Source of the DNA: Marinococcus halotolerans DSM 16375
GTDB taxonomy: Bacteria; Bacillota; Bacilli; Bacillales; Marinococcaceae
Length of the DNA stretch: 52,357 nucleotides
Direction: 5' to 3'
Assembly: GCF_000420725.1 (NCBI RefSeq)
Contig: NZ_ATVM01000020.1
Span: forward strand, 1 to 52,357
Shown: positions 33,252 through 43,159 of the stretch, in pieces
Numbering within the stretch: the stretch's first letter is position 1
How the letters are laid out: each line of letters starts with the position of its first letter
Program-made: the position numbers and the translations under genes
The notes under the pieces: model-generated
Told to the model about the DNA's origin: nothing
The model's input: the letters and a program-made list of their open reading frames with translations, nothing else
Database searches by the model: none

Positions 33252-34712
33252 ATGATTACTTTTATCATCGCAGTAGCATTACTGATTATCGGGTACTTTA
33301 CATACGGTGCTTTTATTGAAAAATTATTCACTGCAAACGACAAGCGGGCGACCCCCGCCTTCACTAAACAGGATAACGTAGACTACCTTCCTATGGGAAC
33401 GAAGCGGAACTCCATGATTCAGCTGCTGAACATTGCCGGCGTCGGCCCAATCTTCGGCCCGATCATGGGCGCTCTTTACGGACCTGTTGCTTTTTTGTGG
33501 ATCGTGTTCGGCGCCATTTTCGCTGGAGCGGTACACGATTACTTAACCGGCATGATTTCTATCCGCAACGGTGGCGCCCACCTTCCGCAGCTTGCCGGCA
33601 AATTTCTCGGCAAGTCAATGAAGCATATCGTAAATGGATTTTCTGTGCTTCTTTTATTATTAGTTGGCACCGTTTTCGTCACCGCTCCCGCGGAACTGCT
33701 GAACGGGATTCTTCCTGGATGGATCGGTCTTGCTGCCATTATTACAGTTATTTTTGCCTATTATACGCTCGCGACACTTCTTCCGGTGGATAAAATCATC
33801 GGAAAAATCTATCCGATCCTCGGGGCGCTGCTGCTGCTAAGTGCTGTCGGTATTGGAGGCGGGCTTATCGTTCAGGGGCAGCCGATTCCAGAGCTTTCGT
33901 TTCAAAACATGCACCCGGATCAGGCGCCTATTTTTCCACTGCTCTTTTTAACTATTTCCTGCGGGGCTATCTCCGGCTTTCATGCCACCCAGACGCCGAT
34001 CATTTCACGGACTACACAAAACGAAGGCAGTGGAAGAAAAATTTTCTACGGGATGATGATCGCAGAAGGTATCATCGCCATGATCTGGGCTGCTGCTGCT
34101 ATGAGTATTTTTAATGGGATTTCCCTGAATGAACTCATCGCTGCAGGCGGACCCGGGGCTGTGGTTAGCGAGGTTTCAATGACGATGCTCGGAGCTGTCG
34201 GCGGTACACTTGCCGTTCTCGGGGTCATTGTACTCCCGATTACGTCCGGCGATACGTCGTTTAGAAGTGCACGGATGATTATTGCGGACTACTTCCGGAT
34301 CAATCAAAAGAAAATGCCGAACCGGCTTTGGATCGCGCTTCCGTTGTTTGTCGCTTCGTTTGCTTTAACAAACATGGACTTCACCATTTTGTGGCGGTAT
34401 TTTTCCTGGGCCAATCAGTCCACCGCTATGATCGCCCTGTGGGTCGGTGCCATGTATCTCGTGCTCGCCGGGAAAAACCACTGGGTCGCTTCGATTCCGG
34501 CCACCTTTATGACCATGGCAACATTCACCTACATTTTAAATGCGCCGATTGGCTTCGGCCTGCCAATGGACATAAGTTATATTATCGCGGCTGTCGGAAC
34601 ACTAATCGTTATCGCCCTGTTTGTTAAACGGGCCCGCGCCTACGTGGGGACCAAATTTCCAGTCGACGAACAGATCGAATCGGCGTATGAAAAAGCACCC
34701 GCCAAAGCATAA
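33252..34712 (+). CDS. cstA: CstA family carbon-starvation / peptide or pyruvate transporter
   Basis: A 486-residue membrane protein with about 12-14 helices. The family signature is clear in TKRNSMIQLLNIAGVGPIFG, GAIFAGAVHDYLTGMISIRN, and SGFHATQTPIISRTTQNE. It is shorter than B. subtilis CstA (near 600 residues), as in the compact subfamily. CstA proteins are known as peptide transporters, and relatives import pyruvate. The ATG follows AGGGGG. The gene faces argS and has its own promoter with a cre-like site. Confidence 0.88.
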   Translation: MITFIIAVALLIIGYFTYGAFIEKLFTANDKRATPAFTKQDNVDYLPMGTKRNSMIQLLNIAGVGPIFGPIMGALYGPVAFLWIVFGAIFAGAVHDYLTGMISIRNGGAHLPQLAGKFLGKSMKHIVNGFSVLLLLLVGTVFVTAPAELLNGILPGWIGLAAIITVIFAYYTLATLLPVDKIIGKIYPILGALLLLSAVGIGGGLIVQGQPIPELSFQNMHPDQAPIFPLLFLTISCGAISGFHATQTPIISRTTQNEGSGRKIFYGMMIAEGIIAMIWAAAAMSIFNGISLNELIAAGGPGAVVSEVSMTMLGAVGGTLAVLGVIVLPITSGDTSFRSARMIIADYFRINQKKMPNRLWIALPLFVASFALTNMDFTILWRYFSWANQSTAMIALWVGAMYLVLAGKNHWVASIPATFMTMATFTYILNAPIGFGLPMDISYIIAAVGTLIVIALFVKRARAYVGTKFPVDEQIESAYEKAPAKA

Positions 34713-34745
34713 TAAAAAGGCACCGCCCATCCCGGGTGGTGCCTT
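34711..34745 (-). terminator. Terminator of argS (between convergent cstA and argS)
   Basis: GGCACCGCCC at 34719-34728 pairs with GGGTGGTGCC at 34734-34743 (one G-U). On the minus strand it is followed by T5ATT, so it suits argS; on the plus strand the tail is weak. Confidence 0.82.
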
Positions 34746-34753
34746 CGTCGTTA

Positions 34754-36424
34754 TTACATCGTTTCCGGCGCATTCACGCCGATAAGGTCCAGGCCGTTCT
34801 GCACCGTTGTCTGGACTGCCTTTGCCAGTACGAGTCTCGCCTGGGTTTTCGGCTCGTCTTCCGCGTCCATGACGCGGTCTGCATTGTAGAAGCTGTGAAA
34901 TGCAGAGGCCAGTTCATGGAGATAGGTGGTCATGCGGTGCGGGGCATATTTATCCGCTGCAATTGCCACCTCTTCCGGAAATTCACCAATTTTTTTCAGC
35001 ACGGCCAGCTCTTTCTCACTGTGGATCGGTGTCAAATCTGCCGCTGGATCAAAGGTGATGCCGCGTTCCTCCGCCTGGCGGAAAATGCTGCAGAGCCTGG
35101 CGTGAGCATACTGCACGTAGTATACCGGATTTTCATTGGACTGCGATTTGGCCAGGCTCAGGTCAAAGTCCATATGAGTGTCCGGACTCCGCATCGCAAA
35201 GAAATACCGGGTGGCGTCAATGCCGACTTCGTCCATCAGATCCCGCAAAGTTACCGCTTTTCCGGTCCGTTTGCTCATTTTCACGCGCTCGCCGTTCTCA
35301 AACAGATTCACCATTTGAATGATCTGTGTTTCAAGCTGGTCTTTGTCATAACCAAGCGCCTGCACCGCTGCTTCCATACGCGGAATATAGCCGTGGTGGT
35401 CCGCGCCCCAGATATTAATAACCTTTTCAAAGCCGCGGCCAAATTTGTCCCGGTGATACGAAATATCCGGCAGCAGATACGTGTAGGTGCCGTCGTTTTT
35501 CACAAGCACCCGGTCTTTGTCGTCACCGTAACGGCTCGAGCGGAACCATACTGCCCCGTCTTCTTCGTATGTTTCTCCCTGATCATGCAGGTACTGCAGC
35601 GTTTCTTCAACATTGCCGTTAGTATAAAGTGAGGTTTCCGAATACCACACGTCAAAACGGACTCTGAATTGTTCAAGATCCTGCTTCAGCTTTTCGATTT
35701 CACGCTTCAGCCCATATTCACGGAAAAACTCGAGCCGTTCCTCCTCTTCGACGTTTACAAACCGGTCACCCTGCTCACTGGCAAGCTCTTCACCGAACTG
35801 GCGCACGTCTGCTCCCTGATAGCCGCCTTCAGGCATTTCCATCTCCATGCCAAGCGCTTCAAAATAACGGCTCTCGACCGATCTTGCCAGGTTTACGATC
35901 TGGTTGCCGGCATCGTTAATGTAATATTCACGCGTCACCTCATAGCCGGCGAAGTCCAGAATGTTGCAGAGCGAGTCCCCCACAGCCGCGCCGCGGGCAT
36001 GGCCGAGATGCAGGTTGCCGGTCGGATTCGCCGATACAAACTCCACCTGGACCTTTTTCTGTTTTCCTACATCAGAACGACCGTAGTCCGCTCCCTGATT
36101 GAGCACTTCCGGAATTACATCAATCAAATAACGGTTGTCCATAAAAAAGTTAATAAATCCCGGGCCCGCAATTTCAATTTCTTTGACAGAGGCTTTGTTT
36201 GTATTTAAGTGATTCACGATGTCTTCGGCGATCGCCCGCGGTGCTTTTTTTGCCACACTTGCGAGCTTCATCGCCGCATTGGACGCAAAGTCCCCGTGGC
36301 TTTTTTCCTTCGGGGTTTCAAGCACAATTTCCGGCACTTCCCCTCCCCGGGCAAGCCCCGCCGCTTCAATTGCCGCCGCAATTTCTGTTTTCAGCTGCTC
36401 TTTCACTTGATCCATTATATTCAT
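34754..36424 (-). CDS. argS: Arginyl-tRNA synthetase
   Basis: Class I synthetase charging tRNA-Arg. ATG 36424 gives 556 residues and the family start [10 protein letters not shown]; a TTG seven codons upstream overlaps the AGGAGG ribosome site and is rejected. The HIGH-type motif is HLGHARGA within [12 protein letters not shown], the KMSKS-type motif is KMSKRTGKA, and the C-terminal DALR anticodon domain begins near [12 protein letters not shown]. ywiB lies four bases upstream, so the two are co-transcribed. Confidence 0.96.
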   Translation of the reverse strand: MNIMDQVKEQLKTEIAAAIEAAGLARGGEVPEIVLETPKEKSHGDFASNAAMKLASVAKKAPRAIAEDIVNHLNTNKASVKEIEIAGPGFINFFMDNRYLIDVIPEVLNQGADYGRSDVGKQKKVQVEFVSANPTGNLHLGHARGAAVGDSLCNILDFAGYEVTREYYINDAGNQIVNLARSVESRYFEALGMEMEMPEGGYQGADVRQFGEELASEQGDRFVNVEEEERLEFFREYGLKREIEKLKQDLEQFRVRFDVWYSETSLYTNGNVEETLQYLHDQGETYEEDGAVWFRSSRYGDDKDRVLVKNDGTYTYLLPDISYHRDKFGRGFEKVINIWGADHHGYIPRMEAAVQALGYDKDQLETQIIQMVNLFENGERVKMSKRTGKAVTLRDLMDEVGIDATRYFFAMRSPDTHMDFDLSLAKSQSNENPVYYVQYAHARLCSIFRQAEERGITFDPAADLTPIHSEKELAVLKKIGEFPEEVAIAADKYAPHRMTTYLHELASAFHSFYNADRVMDAEDEPKTQARLVLAKAVQTTVQNGLDLIGVNAPETM

Positions 36425-36428
36425 GTGT

Positions 36429-36866
36429 TCATGCGTCCTCCTCAATAACGATCGAAATTTCGTAACGTCCTACCGGCGTCCCCTGCAGTACCAGCCGGTA
36501 ATGAAAATCAATATGAAGCATCCAGCCGAGGTTGGCCTTTGTCACAGCCAGATGGTCCGTTACCGCTTCTGTATGAAGCCGGCCGTAGCCCATATCGTAG
36601 GTGCCTTCGGTACGTTCACCGTAGGCGTAGACCTGACGCATGGCCACGGCCCCGCTTCGGAGTACCATAACCTCTGCATTTCCTATTTTCAGTGTTGTCT
36701 GTACTTTTCCTATGCCCTCGAGCTCTTCTTCGAACCGGACATACGTCCACTCCTGTTTTTCGTACATTTCGCCATCTGCTTTCAGCTGGATAGTTTCACG
36801 TTCATCCTCCTGCTGCATGTTGGTTGTCATGGCTACTTTTACCGGGATTTTCGCTGTATCTGCCAC
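36429..36866 (-). CDS. DUF1934 family beta-barrel protein (YwiB-like)
   Basis: A 145-residue, beta-rich protein of the YwiB family, which resembles lipocalin-like barrels; function unknown. GTG 36866 is chosen because AAAGGTGG lies six to seven bases upstream and the preceding in-frame stretch lacks a ribosome site. Characteristic parts are [22 protein letters not shown] and a C-terminal [21 protein letters not shown]. It is paired with argS as in B. subtilis. Confidence 0.82.
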   Translation of the reverse strand: MADTAKIPVKVAMTTNMQQEDERETIQLKADGEMYEKQEWTYVRFEEELEGIGKVQTTLKIGNAEVMVLRSGAVAMRQVYAYGERTEGTYDMGYGRLHTEAVTDHLAVTKANLGWMLHIDFHYRLVLQGTPVGRYEISIVIEEDA

Positions 36867-37025
36867 GATGAGCCACCTTTCTCTATGCCTGCACATACTC
36901 GCTTTCAACGCTCCGGTTAATCACTGTCTTATTTTAACACGTCTTTGCGCATTGAGAAGGGAAAATTGATCAATTGAAAAGCCTGCAGACAAAAAAGCTT
37001 CCCTGCCGGAGCAGAGAAGCTTTGA

Positions 37026-37844
37026 TCACCCTTTGACCGATCCGGCGAGCAGGCCGCGGACAAAGTATCTTCCGAGTACAATATAGACAATCAGCGTCGG
37101 CAGGGCGGCAAGCATGGCACCGGCCATCTGCACGTTCCACTGCACGATCTGGCTGCCGGATAAATTCTGAAGCGCCACCATTACCGGCTGGCTGTCGGCG
37201 TTTGTGATCGTTACTGCAAACAGAAATTCGTTCCAGATGTTTGTAAACTGCCAGATGGCCACGACGACAAATCCCGTAATGGAAAGCGGAATGATGACAC
37301 GCCGGAATATCTGCAGAAAACCCGCGCCGTCAATTTTCGCCGCCTCGATCATCGTATCCGGAATATTGGCATAAAAATTTCTAAACATCAGGGTCGTAAT
37401 CGGCAGGCCGTACACGACGTGGGTTAAAATCAGCCCCGGAATCGAGTTGTACAATTCAATGGTTCTGAGAAATTGAATGAGCGGAATGAGGATGCTCTGA
37501 TACGGAATAAACATCCCAAACAGCAGCACAGTAAAAAGAATTTCCGAGCCTTTGAACTTCCATTTGGACAGCACGTACCCGTTCATCGCCCCGAGCAGCG
37601 CGGATAAAATTGTGGCCGGAATAACCAGATAAAAGCTGTTCGCCAGGTTCGGCGCCAGGGCTGTAAAGGCTTCTGCGTAGCTTGAAAAGTCGATTGCTGT
37701 CGGAAATGCCCACATCGTAGCGAGGCTCACTTCGTCGAGCGGCTTCAGGCTGGTGACTACGATGACGTAAATAGGTGATAAAAACAAAAGCGACATGAAA
37801 ATGGCGAGTGCATATTTGAACACCGGCGTTAATCGAACAGCCAT
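37026..37844 (-). CDS. Sugar ABC transporter permease, MalG type
   Basis: A 272-residue inner-membrane permease of the CUT1 family with six helices. The EAA loop that docks the ATPase is EAAKIDGAGFLQIFRRVIIPLS. Its ATG overlaps the stop of the upstream permease (TGATG), showing translational coupling. It is the last gene of the importer operon. No ATPase gene lies in the cluster, so the importer probably uses a shared MsmX-type ATPase encoded elsewhere. Confidence 0.93.
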   Translation of the reverse strand: MAVRLTPVFKYALAIFMSLLFLSPIYVIVVTSLKPLDEVSLATMWAFPTAIDFSSYAEAFTALAPNLANSFYLVIPATILSALLGAMNGYVLSKWKFKGSEILFTVLLFGMFIPYQSILIPLIQFLRTIELYNSIPGLILTHVVYGLPITTLMFRNFYANIPDTMIEAAKIDGAGFLQIFRRVIIPLSITGFVVVAIWQFTNIWNEFLFAVTITNADSQPVMVALQNLSGSQIVQWNVQMAGAMLAALPTLIVYIVLGRYFVRGLLAGSVKG

Positions 37845-38803
37845 CACCCTTCCCTCCTTCGATTGGCGAGTAAGTACGGTACGATGAATACTGCGACCAG
37901 GATGAGCATCACCATGGCAATGGCAGCCCCGTTCGCGTAGTAGTTGGCCCGGAAGGTCGTTTCAAACATATACACGCCCGGCACGTCAGTTACGAAATTA
38001 GCTCCCGAACCGGTCATGGCATATACCAGGTCAAAGATTTTCAGCGAAATATGTGCCATGATAATAACAACACTTACCGTAATCGGCAGAAGCAGCGGAA
38101 TAACTACCTTCATGTATACCTTCCACTCCGACGCTCCGTCGACCCGGGCAGCCTCCCGGAGCTCCTCCGGAATGCCCCGCAGTCCGGCCAGATACATCGC
38201 CAGGGAAAAGCCGGTCATCTGCCAGACAGCTGCAATAACAAGCGCGATGATGGCGACCGGGAGACCGAATTCAATACTTCCCCACTGAAAGCCGCCCAGA
38301 ATAGTCGTATCAGTGTACCAGAGCGGTTCGATACCGAAGAAAGCCAAAAATGTATTGTAGCCGGTGGACGGATTCAAAAGCCACTGCCAGACGACACCGG
38401 TTACGACAAAGGAAAGCGCCATTGGAAAAAGAAAAATATTGCGGAAAAGCGTTTCGGCCTTTAGCTTTTGATCGATAAGCACAGCCAGGCCGAGCCCGCT
38501 CACAATTACAAACCCGATAAACAGAATCGTGAAAAACAGGGTGTTCCTTAAATCCGCCTGAAAACGGAAATCCTGGAACAGATATATATAGTTAGCAAAC
38601 CCGGCAAACGAAAAGTCCGGCGTCAGGCTGTTCCAATTGCTGAGCGAAACGTACCCTGTCCATCCGATAAATCCGTATACAAATACAGCGACCAGTAAAA
38701 ACGAGGGGACGATAAACGCCACGGCCCACCAGCGGTCCTTGACGACCTTTTTTCGTTTCACCCGGTCTTTTGCTGCTGTTTTATCCATTACTTCGTCGGC
38801 CAT
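37844..38803 (-). CDS. Sugar ABC transporter permease, MalF type
   Basis: A 319-residue CUT1 permease. A charged N-terminal stretch (DKTAAKDRVKRKK) precedes six membrane helices, and the EAA loop reads EAARVDGASEWKVYMKVVIP. ATG 38803 is chosen for AAAGGAGGG seven bases upstream. It is separated from the solute-binding lipoprotein gene by a hairpin that probably lowers permease expression relative to the binding protein. Substrate is unknown. Confidence 0.93.
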   Translation of the reverse strand: MADEVMDKTAAKDRVKRKKVVKDRWWAVAFIVPSFLLVAVFVYGFIGWTGYVSLSNWNSLTPDFSFAGFANYIYLFQDFRFQADLRNTLFFTILFIGFVIVSGLGLAVLIDQKLKAETLFRNIFLFPMALSFVVTGVVWQWLLNPSTGYNTFLAFFGIEPLWYTDTTILGGFQWGSIEFGLPVAIIALVIAAVWQMTGFSLAMYLAGLRGIPEELREAARVDGASEWKVYMKVVIPLLLPITVSVVIIMAHISLKIFDLVYAMTGSGANFVTDVPGVYMFETTFRANYYANGAAIAMVMLILVAVFIVPYLLANRRREG

Positions 38804-38817
38804 CTTCCATCCCTCCT

Positions 38818-38862
38818 TTAAACAAAAGAAGCCCGGCACCGCTTTCACCGGCACGGGGCTTC
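38818..38862 (-). terminator. Partial terminator between the binding-protein and permease genes
   Basis: GAAGCCCGGCACCG (38828-38841) faces CGGCACGGGGCTTC (38849-38862) with a few mismatches, followed on the minus strand by TTTTGTTT. It resembles the leaky hairpins that set binding protein to permease ratios in ABC operons. Confidence 0.75.
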
Positions 38863-38877
38863 CTTCTGTTAATCATC

Positions 38878-40194
38878 CTATTGTTGTTCTTCATCCAGCG
38901 CTGTCTGCATCGATTCCATCAGTTTTTCTTCATCACCCTGGGTAACGAAGATATTGACTGCCTGGTTCGCTTTGGTCACGAAGCCTTCAGAGGCAGCTGA
39001 ACCGTGAGCAAGACTTGGCGTAAGCGATGTTTCCTGGAAGTCTTCCATCGTGTCCTGGCCGTATTCGTCATATTTGGACTCATCCGCGTCCACCCGTGCC
39101 GGGATCGAACCTTTTAATGGGTTGAACGTGTCCTGTCCTTCCTTCGAACCGAGGACGCTCAGGAATTCTTGAACCTGTTCCGGATTTTCCACCCCTTTTG
39201 GCAGACCGAACGTATCCGTGATGACCATAAACTCTTCTGCTGTTCCAGGGAATGGCGTGTAGCCGAAGCCTTCATTTACTTCGAGGCCAAGGTCATTTAC
39301 AAAGTAGCCCTTTGCCCAGTCGCCCATGTTAATCATGGCAGCTTCCCCGTCTGCAACCATCTGAGCTGAATCCTGCCAGTTTCTCGAAGCGTGATCTTCG
39401 TTTACATATTCAAGCATCTGCCCAAACTGCTCGGTGGCTGTTGCTACGCGCTCATCGTCAAAGCCGACTTCGCCTTCCCAAAGAGCTTCGTAGTCCTCCG
39501 GACCGAGGTTGGCAAGCAGCAGATTTTCGTAAATCTGTGTAGCCGGCCAGGACTCTTTATCGCCCATCGCAAGCGGAGTCACGCCCGCTGCTTCGAGCTC
39601 TTCTGCGACTTCAAAAAATTCGTCAATATCACTTGGCGGTTCGATGTCGTTTTCTTCAAACACTTCCATGTTGTAAAACATTACGTTACCGCGGTGAATA
39701 TTGACCGGTACGGAATAGATATCGCCATCTGAGCTGACCATATCGACCAGCTCTTCCGGAAACTTGTCATTCAGCTCTTCCTCTTCGTAAAAATCATTGA
39801 GCGGCTCCATTTTGTCTGCCGCCACCCAACTGTCATTCAGCTCAGCTCCGCCGTGCACCTGGAACGTCGACGGCGGATCGTCGCCCTGCATTCTTGTGGC
39901 AAGCACCGCTTTAGCATTTGTACCGGCACCGCCGGCTACAGCTGCGTTTTCCACCGAAATATCGGGATTTTCCTCTTCAAACATTTCAATCAAAGCCATC
40001 AGGCCGTCTTCCTCGCCAGCGCCTGTCCACCAGCTAAAGATTTCTACTTCAGCGTCGCTTCCGCCTTCTCCCGAGCCGCTGGAGCTGCCTTCATTTTCCG
40101 AACCGGAGCCGGAGTCCGAACCGCCTCCCCCACAGGCTGCCAAACCGAACAACAGCAGTGAACTTCCTACCAGACCAACACTCTTTTTCAACAT
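38878..40194 (-). CDS. Sugar ABC transporter solute-binding lipoprotein
   Basis: A 438-residue family 1 solute-binding protein. The signal peptide ends in the lipobox GLAAC with Cys21 as the lipidated residue, followed by a Gly/Ser/Glu-rich linker of about 25 residues. The mature protein (EVEIFSWWTGAGEEDGLMAL onward) is strongly acidic, consistent with a salty exterior. Tryptophan-rich openings such as SWWTG suggest a carbohydrate ligand, often glucose or oligosaccharide, but the ligand cannot be fixed. Its promoter region holds a cre site. Confidence 0.93.
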   Translation of the reverse strand: MLKKSVGLVGSSLLLFGLAACGGGGSDSGSGSENEGSSSGSGEGGSDAEVEIFSWWTGAGEEDGLMALIEMFEEENPDISVENAAVAGGAGTNAKAVLATRMQGDDPPSTFQVHGGAELNDSWVAADKMEPLNDFYEEEELNDKFPEELVDMVSSDGDIYSVPVNIHRGNVMFYNMEVFEENDIEPPSDIDEFFEVAEELEAAGVTPLAMGDKESWPATQIYENLLLANLGPEDYEALWEGEVGFDDERVATATEQFGQMLEYVNEDHASRNWQDSAQMVADGEAAMINMGDWAKGYFVNDLGLEVNEGFGYTPFPGTAEEFMVITDTFGLPKGVENPEQVQEFLSVLGSKEGQDTFNPLKGSIPARVDADESKYDEYGQDTMEDFQETSLTPSLAHGSAASEGFVTKANQAVNIFVTQGDEEKLMESMQTALDEEQQ

Positions 40195-40215
40195 AAACCC
40201 TCCCCCTCGCAGGAA

Positions 40216-40244
40216 TAAATATGATTTTATGATAACGCTTACAA
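40216..40244 (-). promoter_or_regulatory. Promoter of the sugar importer with overlapping cre site
   Basis: On the minus strand TTGTAA (40239-40244) and TATTTA (40216-40221) are 17 bases apart. A perfect match to TGWNANCGNTNWCA lies at 40230-40243 (TGATAACGCTTACA on the plus strand), covering the -35. CcpA binding here would block the operon when preferred sugars are present. The weak promoter hexamers suit activation by the adjacent AraC-type regulator. Confidence 0.75.
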
Positions 40245-40337
40245 TTTTGATTATAAGTTAAGCTCCTGCGATTGTATGGAAGTATTTTCTATACAATCTT
40301 TTGATTCTCTGCATTATTTTTAGGTTACTTTATCCTA

Positions 40338-41714
40338 TTACTTTTTACCTTGCTGGTATTGTTTCGGAGAGCATCCCACCTGTTTTTTAAAGACACGGCT
40401 GAAATAGTTCGGGTCTTTGTACCCGATGCTGATACTGATTTCCTTTAAAGGTCGTTCGCGGTCCTGAAGCATCCGTTTTGCTTCCTGCATCCGCACACGC
40501 GTGACGTAATCAACAAATGATACCCCGGTTACTTCTTTAAACTGATGGGAAAAATATGCAGAGCTCCACTGCACATATCCCGCCATGTCCTCGAGCTGGA
40601 GTGCTTTGGCATAATGCTCCTTTACGTAGGCCTTCACTTTTTCAATCTGGTGATGCTCCCGAAAATGAACTCCTCTGTACGCCCCTACAATATGAAGAAG
40701 CCGCTTCCATTCCGCAGCATCCGACGGCATATCTTCTTCGAGTGTGCCGCCCATTTCCTTGACCAGTTCTTCAAGCTGAAGCCACAGGTGCCTCCTCGAT
40801 GATTTTTGGGGACTGGTCTTCCACCATTCGCTCCAATAATAGACAGCGGCTTTTTCTTCCCCGGTCCGCAGCGCATTCACAATAGAGGAGACCCACTGGC
40901 TGCTCTGTTCGGGCAGCGCGTACCGATCCTTTTCAAGACCGGACAATGCTTCCACATAAGCCTGAAACAGCTGTTTCATGTCATATTCTTTATCAGAAAT
41001 TCCAATTGCCGCTTTTTCCCCAAGCTCAAAATGCATCCGGCGGCGCAGGCGCTCGATCTCTTCAGAGCCTCTGCTTTTGCCTGCATGAAAGAAAAAAGCA
41101 CGAAACCAGCCGCCCGGCTGACGGTCTGTAAGAAAAGCATCAGTTGTCCAATGCGCCATTCTTTCTTCTATGTCCTCCGGCGTTTCCTCCTCGCGCATGA
41201 CTGCTGCAAAGCCGCAGGAGGCATCCGGCACTGCTTCAGTAAGAAGATCTGCATGGTTTTCATACGGTTCCCCGTGACAGACACTTTGGAAAAGGAGCTT
41301 TTGCATTCTGCGGCTGTATTGCTTCTGTTCCTGTCTGCTTCGGTTTAACGCTGTCTGCACGCGCATGAGTGTCTGAATGGTCTCTTCTTTTTTGCCCGGC
41401 TTTAACAAATACTCCTTTACGCCCAGCCCGAGCGCCTCCCGGGCATAGTCGAAGGAATCGTAGGCGGTGACCATAATAAAGTGGATGCCGGAAACTGTCT
41501 GCTGAATGCGCTGTATGGCTTCAAGGCCGTTACATCCGGGCATTTTAATATCCATCAGCATAATGTCCGGCCTGCTTTCGATAGCCAGCTCCACTGCCTC
41601 GTGCCCGTTCTCTGCCTCTCCGATTACTGTAATTTCCGGTAAATGCGCCGCGATCAGTTTTTTCATCGCTTTACGTTCAAGCCATTCATCCTCTGCCATC
41701 AACAGTCGTATCAT
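40338..41714 (-). CDS. Two-component response regulator, YesN/AraC type
   Basis: A 458-residue regulator with an N-terminal receiver domain (phosphoacceptor D55 in IMLMDIKMPG, with LLKPG following), a middle region of about 230 residues, and two C-terminal AraC helix-turn-helix units (LEDMAGYVQWSSAYFSHQFK and ISISIGYKDPNYFSRVFKK). ATG 41714 overlaps the kinase stop by four bases, so it is translationally coupled. It lies between the sensor genes and the importer and probably activates the importer promoter at 40216-40244. Confidence 0.93.
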   Translation of the reverse strand: MIRLLMAEDEWLERKAMKKLIAAHLPEITVIGEAENGHEAVELAIESRPDIMLMDIKMPGCNGLEAIQRIQQTVSGIHFIMVTAYDSFDYAREALGLGVKEYLLKPGKKEETIQTLMRVQTALNRSRQEQKQYSRRMQKLLFQSVCHGEPYENHADLLTEAVPDASCGFAAVMREEETPEDIEERMAHWTTDAFLTDRQPGGWFRAFFFHAGKSRGSEEIERLRRRMHFELGEKAAIGISDKEYDMKQLFQAYVEALSGLEKDRYALPEQSSQWVSSIVNALRTGEEKAAVYYWSEWWKTSPQKSSRRHLWLQLEELVKEMGGTLEEDMPSDAAEWKRLLHIVGAYRGVHFREHHQIEKVKAYVKEHYAKALQLEDMAGYVQWSSAYFSHQFKEVTGVSFVDYVTRVRMQEAKRMLQDRERPLKEISISIGYKDPNYFSRVFKKQVGCSPKQYQQGKK

Positions 41715-43159
41715 CCTGCCCGCCCCCCTGCTTTCTGCCATTCTTTGACCGGCATACAAAGCTTCACCGTTGTGCCCCGCGCCGGCACAGATTCCACATC
41801 CACGAGCTCGCCGGCCTGAAAAAACAATTCCAGACGTCTGCGGACGTTCTGCATGCCAAGACCAGTGGAATGGCCAATATGCGCTTTTTGCTCTTTACCC
41901 GCACCAAGAAGCTGCTGGCGCTCGTGTTCATTCATTCCTTTACCGTTATCCATCACCCGGACGACAATCTGTCCGTCCTCCAGACGCACCTGCACACGTA
42001 CTTCGGCGTTTTCCTCCATCCCTTCCACCCCGTGAATAAAGGCATTCTCGATTACCGGCTGCAGCGTCAGTCTCGGGATAGGCACATCGAGCTCGTCCGT
42101 TTCGATTTCAATATGTGTAGACAAGCGGTTTTGGAACCTTGTTTCCTGAATGTGAAAGTAGCTCCGGATCACATCCAGTTCGTCCCGGAGTGTTACTTCT
42201 TTGTCGATATTTCCTAAGCTGTAGCGCAGCAGCGAAGAAACAGACTCGATCAATTCCGACGTTTCCTCCGCGTCTTCCAAATAAGCCATTTTTGAGATCG
42301 TGTTCAGGGTATTAAATAAAAAGTGTGGATTAATTTGGTTCTGCAGATGCTTCAGCTCCAGCTGCTTCATCAGCTGATCCATTTCTGCCTTTTTTTCCAT
42401 TTCGCCGACGTAGGTGTGAATATCTGTCCGCATACGGTTGAATGTACGACCGAGAAGCTCCAATTCATCTCCGGAACGAATGCGGAGCGGCTCTCCCTGA
42501 AAATGGCCGCGCGATACTTCTCCTGCTGCCTGGGATAATTCGCCGACCGGCTTTGTAATGCTTGAAGAAAACTTGAATGCGATAAAAGCGGCAATCAACA
42601 ACGATGTCGTAAACAGGCATATAATAAAATAGCGAAATGAGGTGTTTCGCTCCTGCAGCTGGGCATACAGCTGCTGATATTCTGTCAGGGACTGATCGAT
42701 AAGCGTCAGCGTACTTTCCTGTATATATGCATTCGACTGCTCGGTTTCTGCGAGATTGCTTCCGTATTTTTCAATATCTCCCTGCAGCACAAACCCGGCA
42801 GTGGTTTCACTGTTTTGTTCCAGTGAATCAAGCAGCTGCATGTAGCTCTGCATTTCGACCGATCCCGGCTGGCTTTCTTCATTACCGAGCTCTTCTGTCA
42901 GCGCCTTCATTTCCCGGGATGCCTGATAATAAGCGGCCCACGTTTCCTGTGAAGGGTTGGTCGCGATCTGCTGCGTCGCCGCTGTCCATTCTTCGGCCTG
43001 CCGGGAAATGGAATTCAATAGCACAAAGCGGTCAAAGCTCGAACTGTATTCATTGGTGATTCGCTCTGAACTCCAGTAAATACCGATCGCTACAGCGTTA
43101 AACAACAGGATGAACGCGAAAGAAAAAAACATCATTTTCGAACGAATAGAATGTATCAC
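41711..43159 (-). CDS. Sensor histidine kinase, YesM/LytS type
   Basis: A 482-residue membrane kinase: helix 1 at about 9-29, an extracellular sensing domain of about 145 residues, helix 2 at about 177-196, HAMP at about 197-250, then the His_kinase domain with H279 in QNQINPHFLFNTLN and an ATPase domain with DNGKGM and GLGMQNVRRRLEL. The start is GTG, overlapping the stop of the upstream sensor by four bases (GTGA). It presumably receives the sugar signal from that sensor and phosphorylates the regulator encoded next. Confidence 0.93.
   Translation of the reverse strand: MIHSIRSKMMFFSFAFILLFNAVAIGIYWSSERITNEYSSSFDRFVLLNSISRQAEEWTAATQQIATNPSQETWAAYYQASREMKALTEELGNEESQPGSVEMQSYMQLLDSLEQNSETTAGFVLQGDIEKYGSNLAETEQSNAYIQESTLTLIDQSLTEYQQLYAQLQERNTSFRYFIICLFTTSLLIAAFIAFKFSSSITKPVGELSQAAGEVSRGHFQGEPLRIRSGDELELLGRTFNRMRTDIHTYVGEMEKKAEMDQLMKQLELKHLQNQINPHFLFNTLNTISKMAYLEDAEETSELIESVSSLLRYSLGNIDKEVTLRDELDVIRSYFHIQETRFQNRLSTHIEIETDELDVPIPRLTLQPVIENAFIHGVEGMEENAEVRVQVRLEDGQIVVRVMDNGKGMNEHERQQLLGAGKEQKAHIGHSTGLGMQNVRRRLELFFQAGELVDVESVPARGTTVKLCMPVKEWQKAGGRAG

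Noticed and set aside
34736-35632. Open frame of 298 codons on the plus strand
   Set aside because: It lies wholly antisense to argS, has no ribosome site or family resemblance, and its residue make-up (many H, R, C, F) is that of a mirrored frame.
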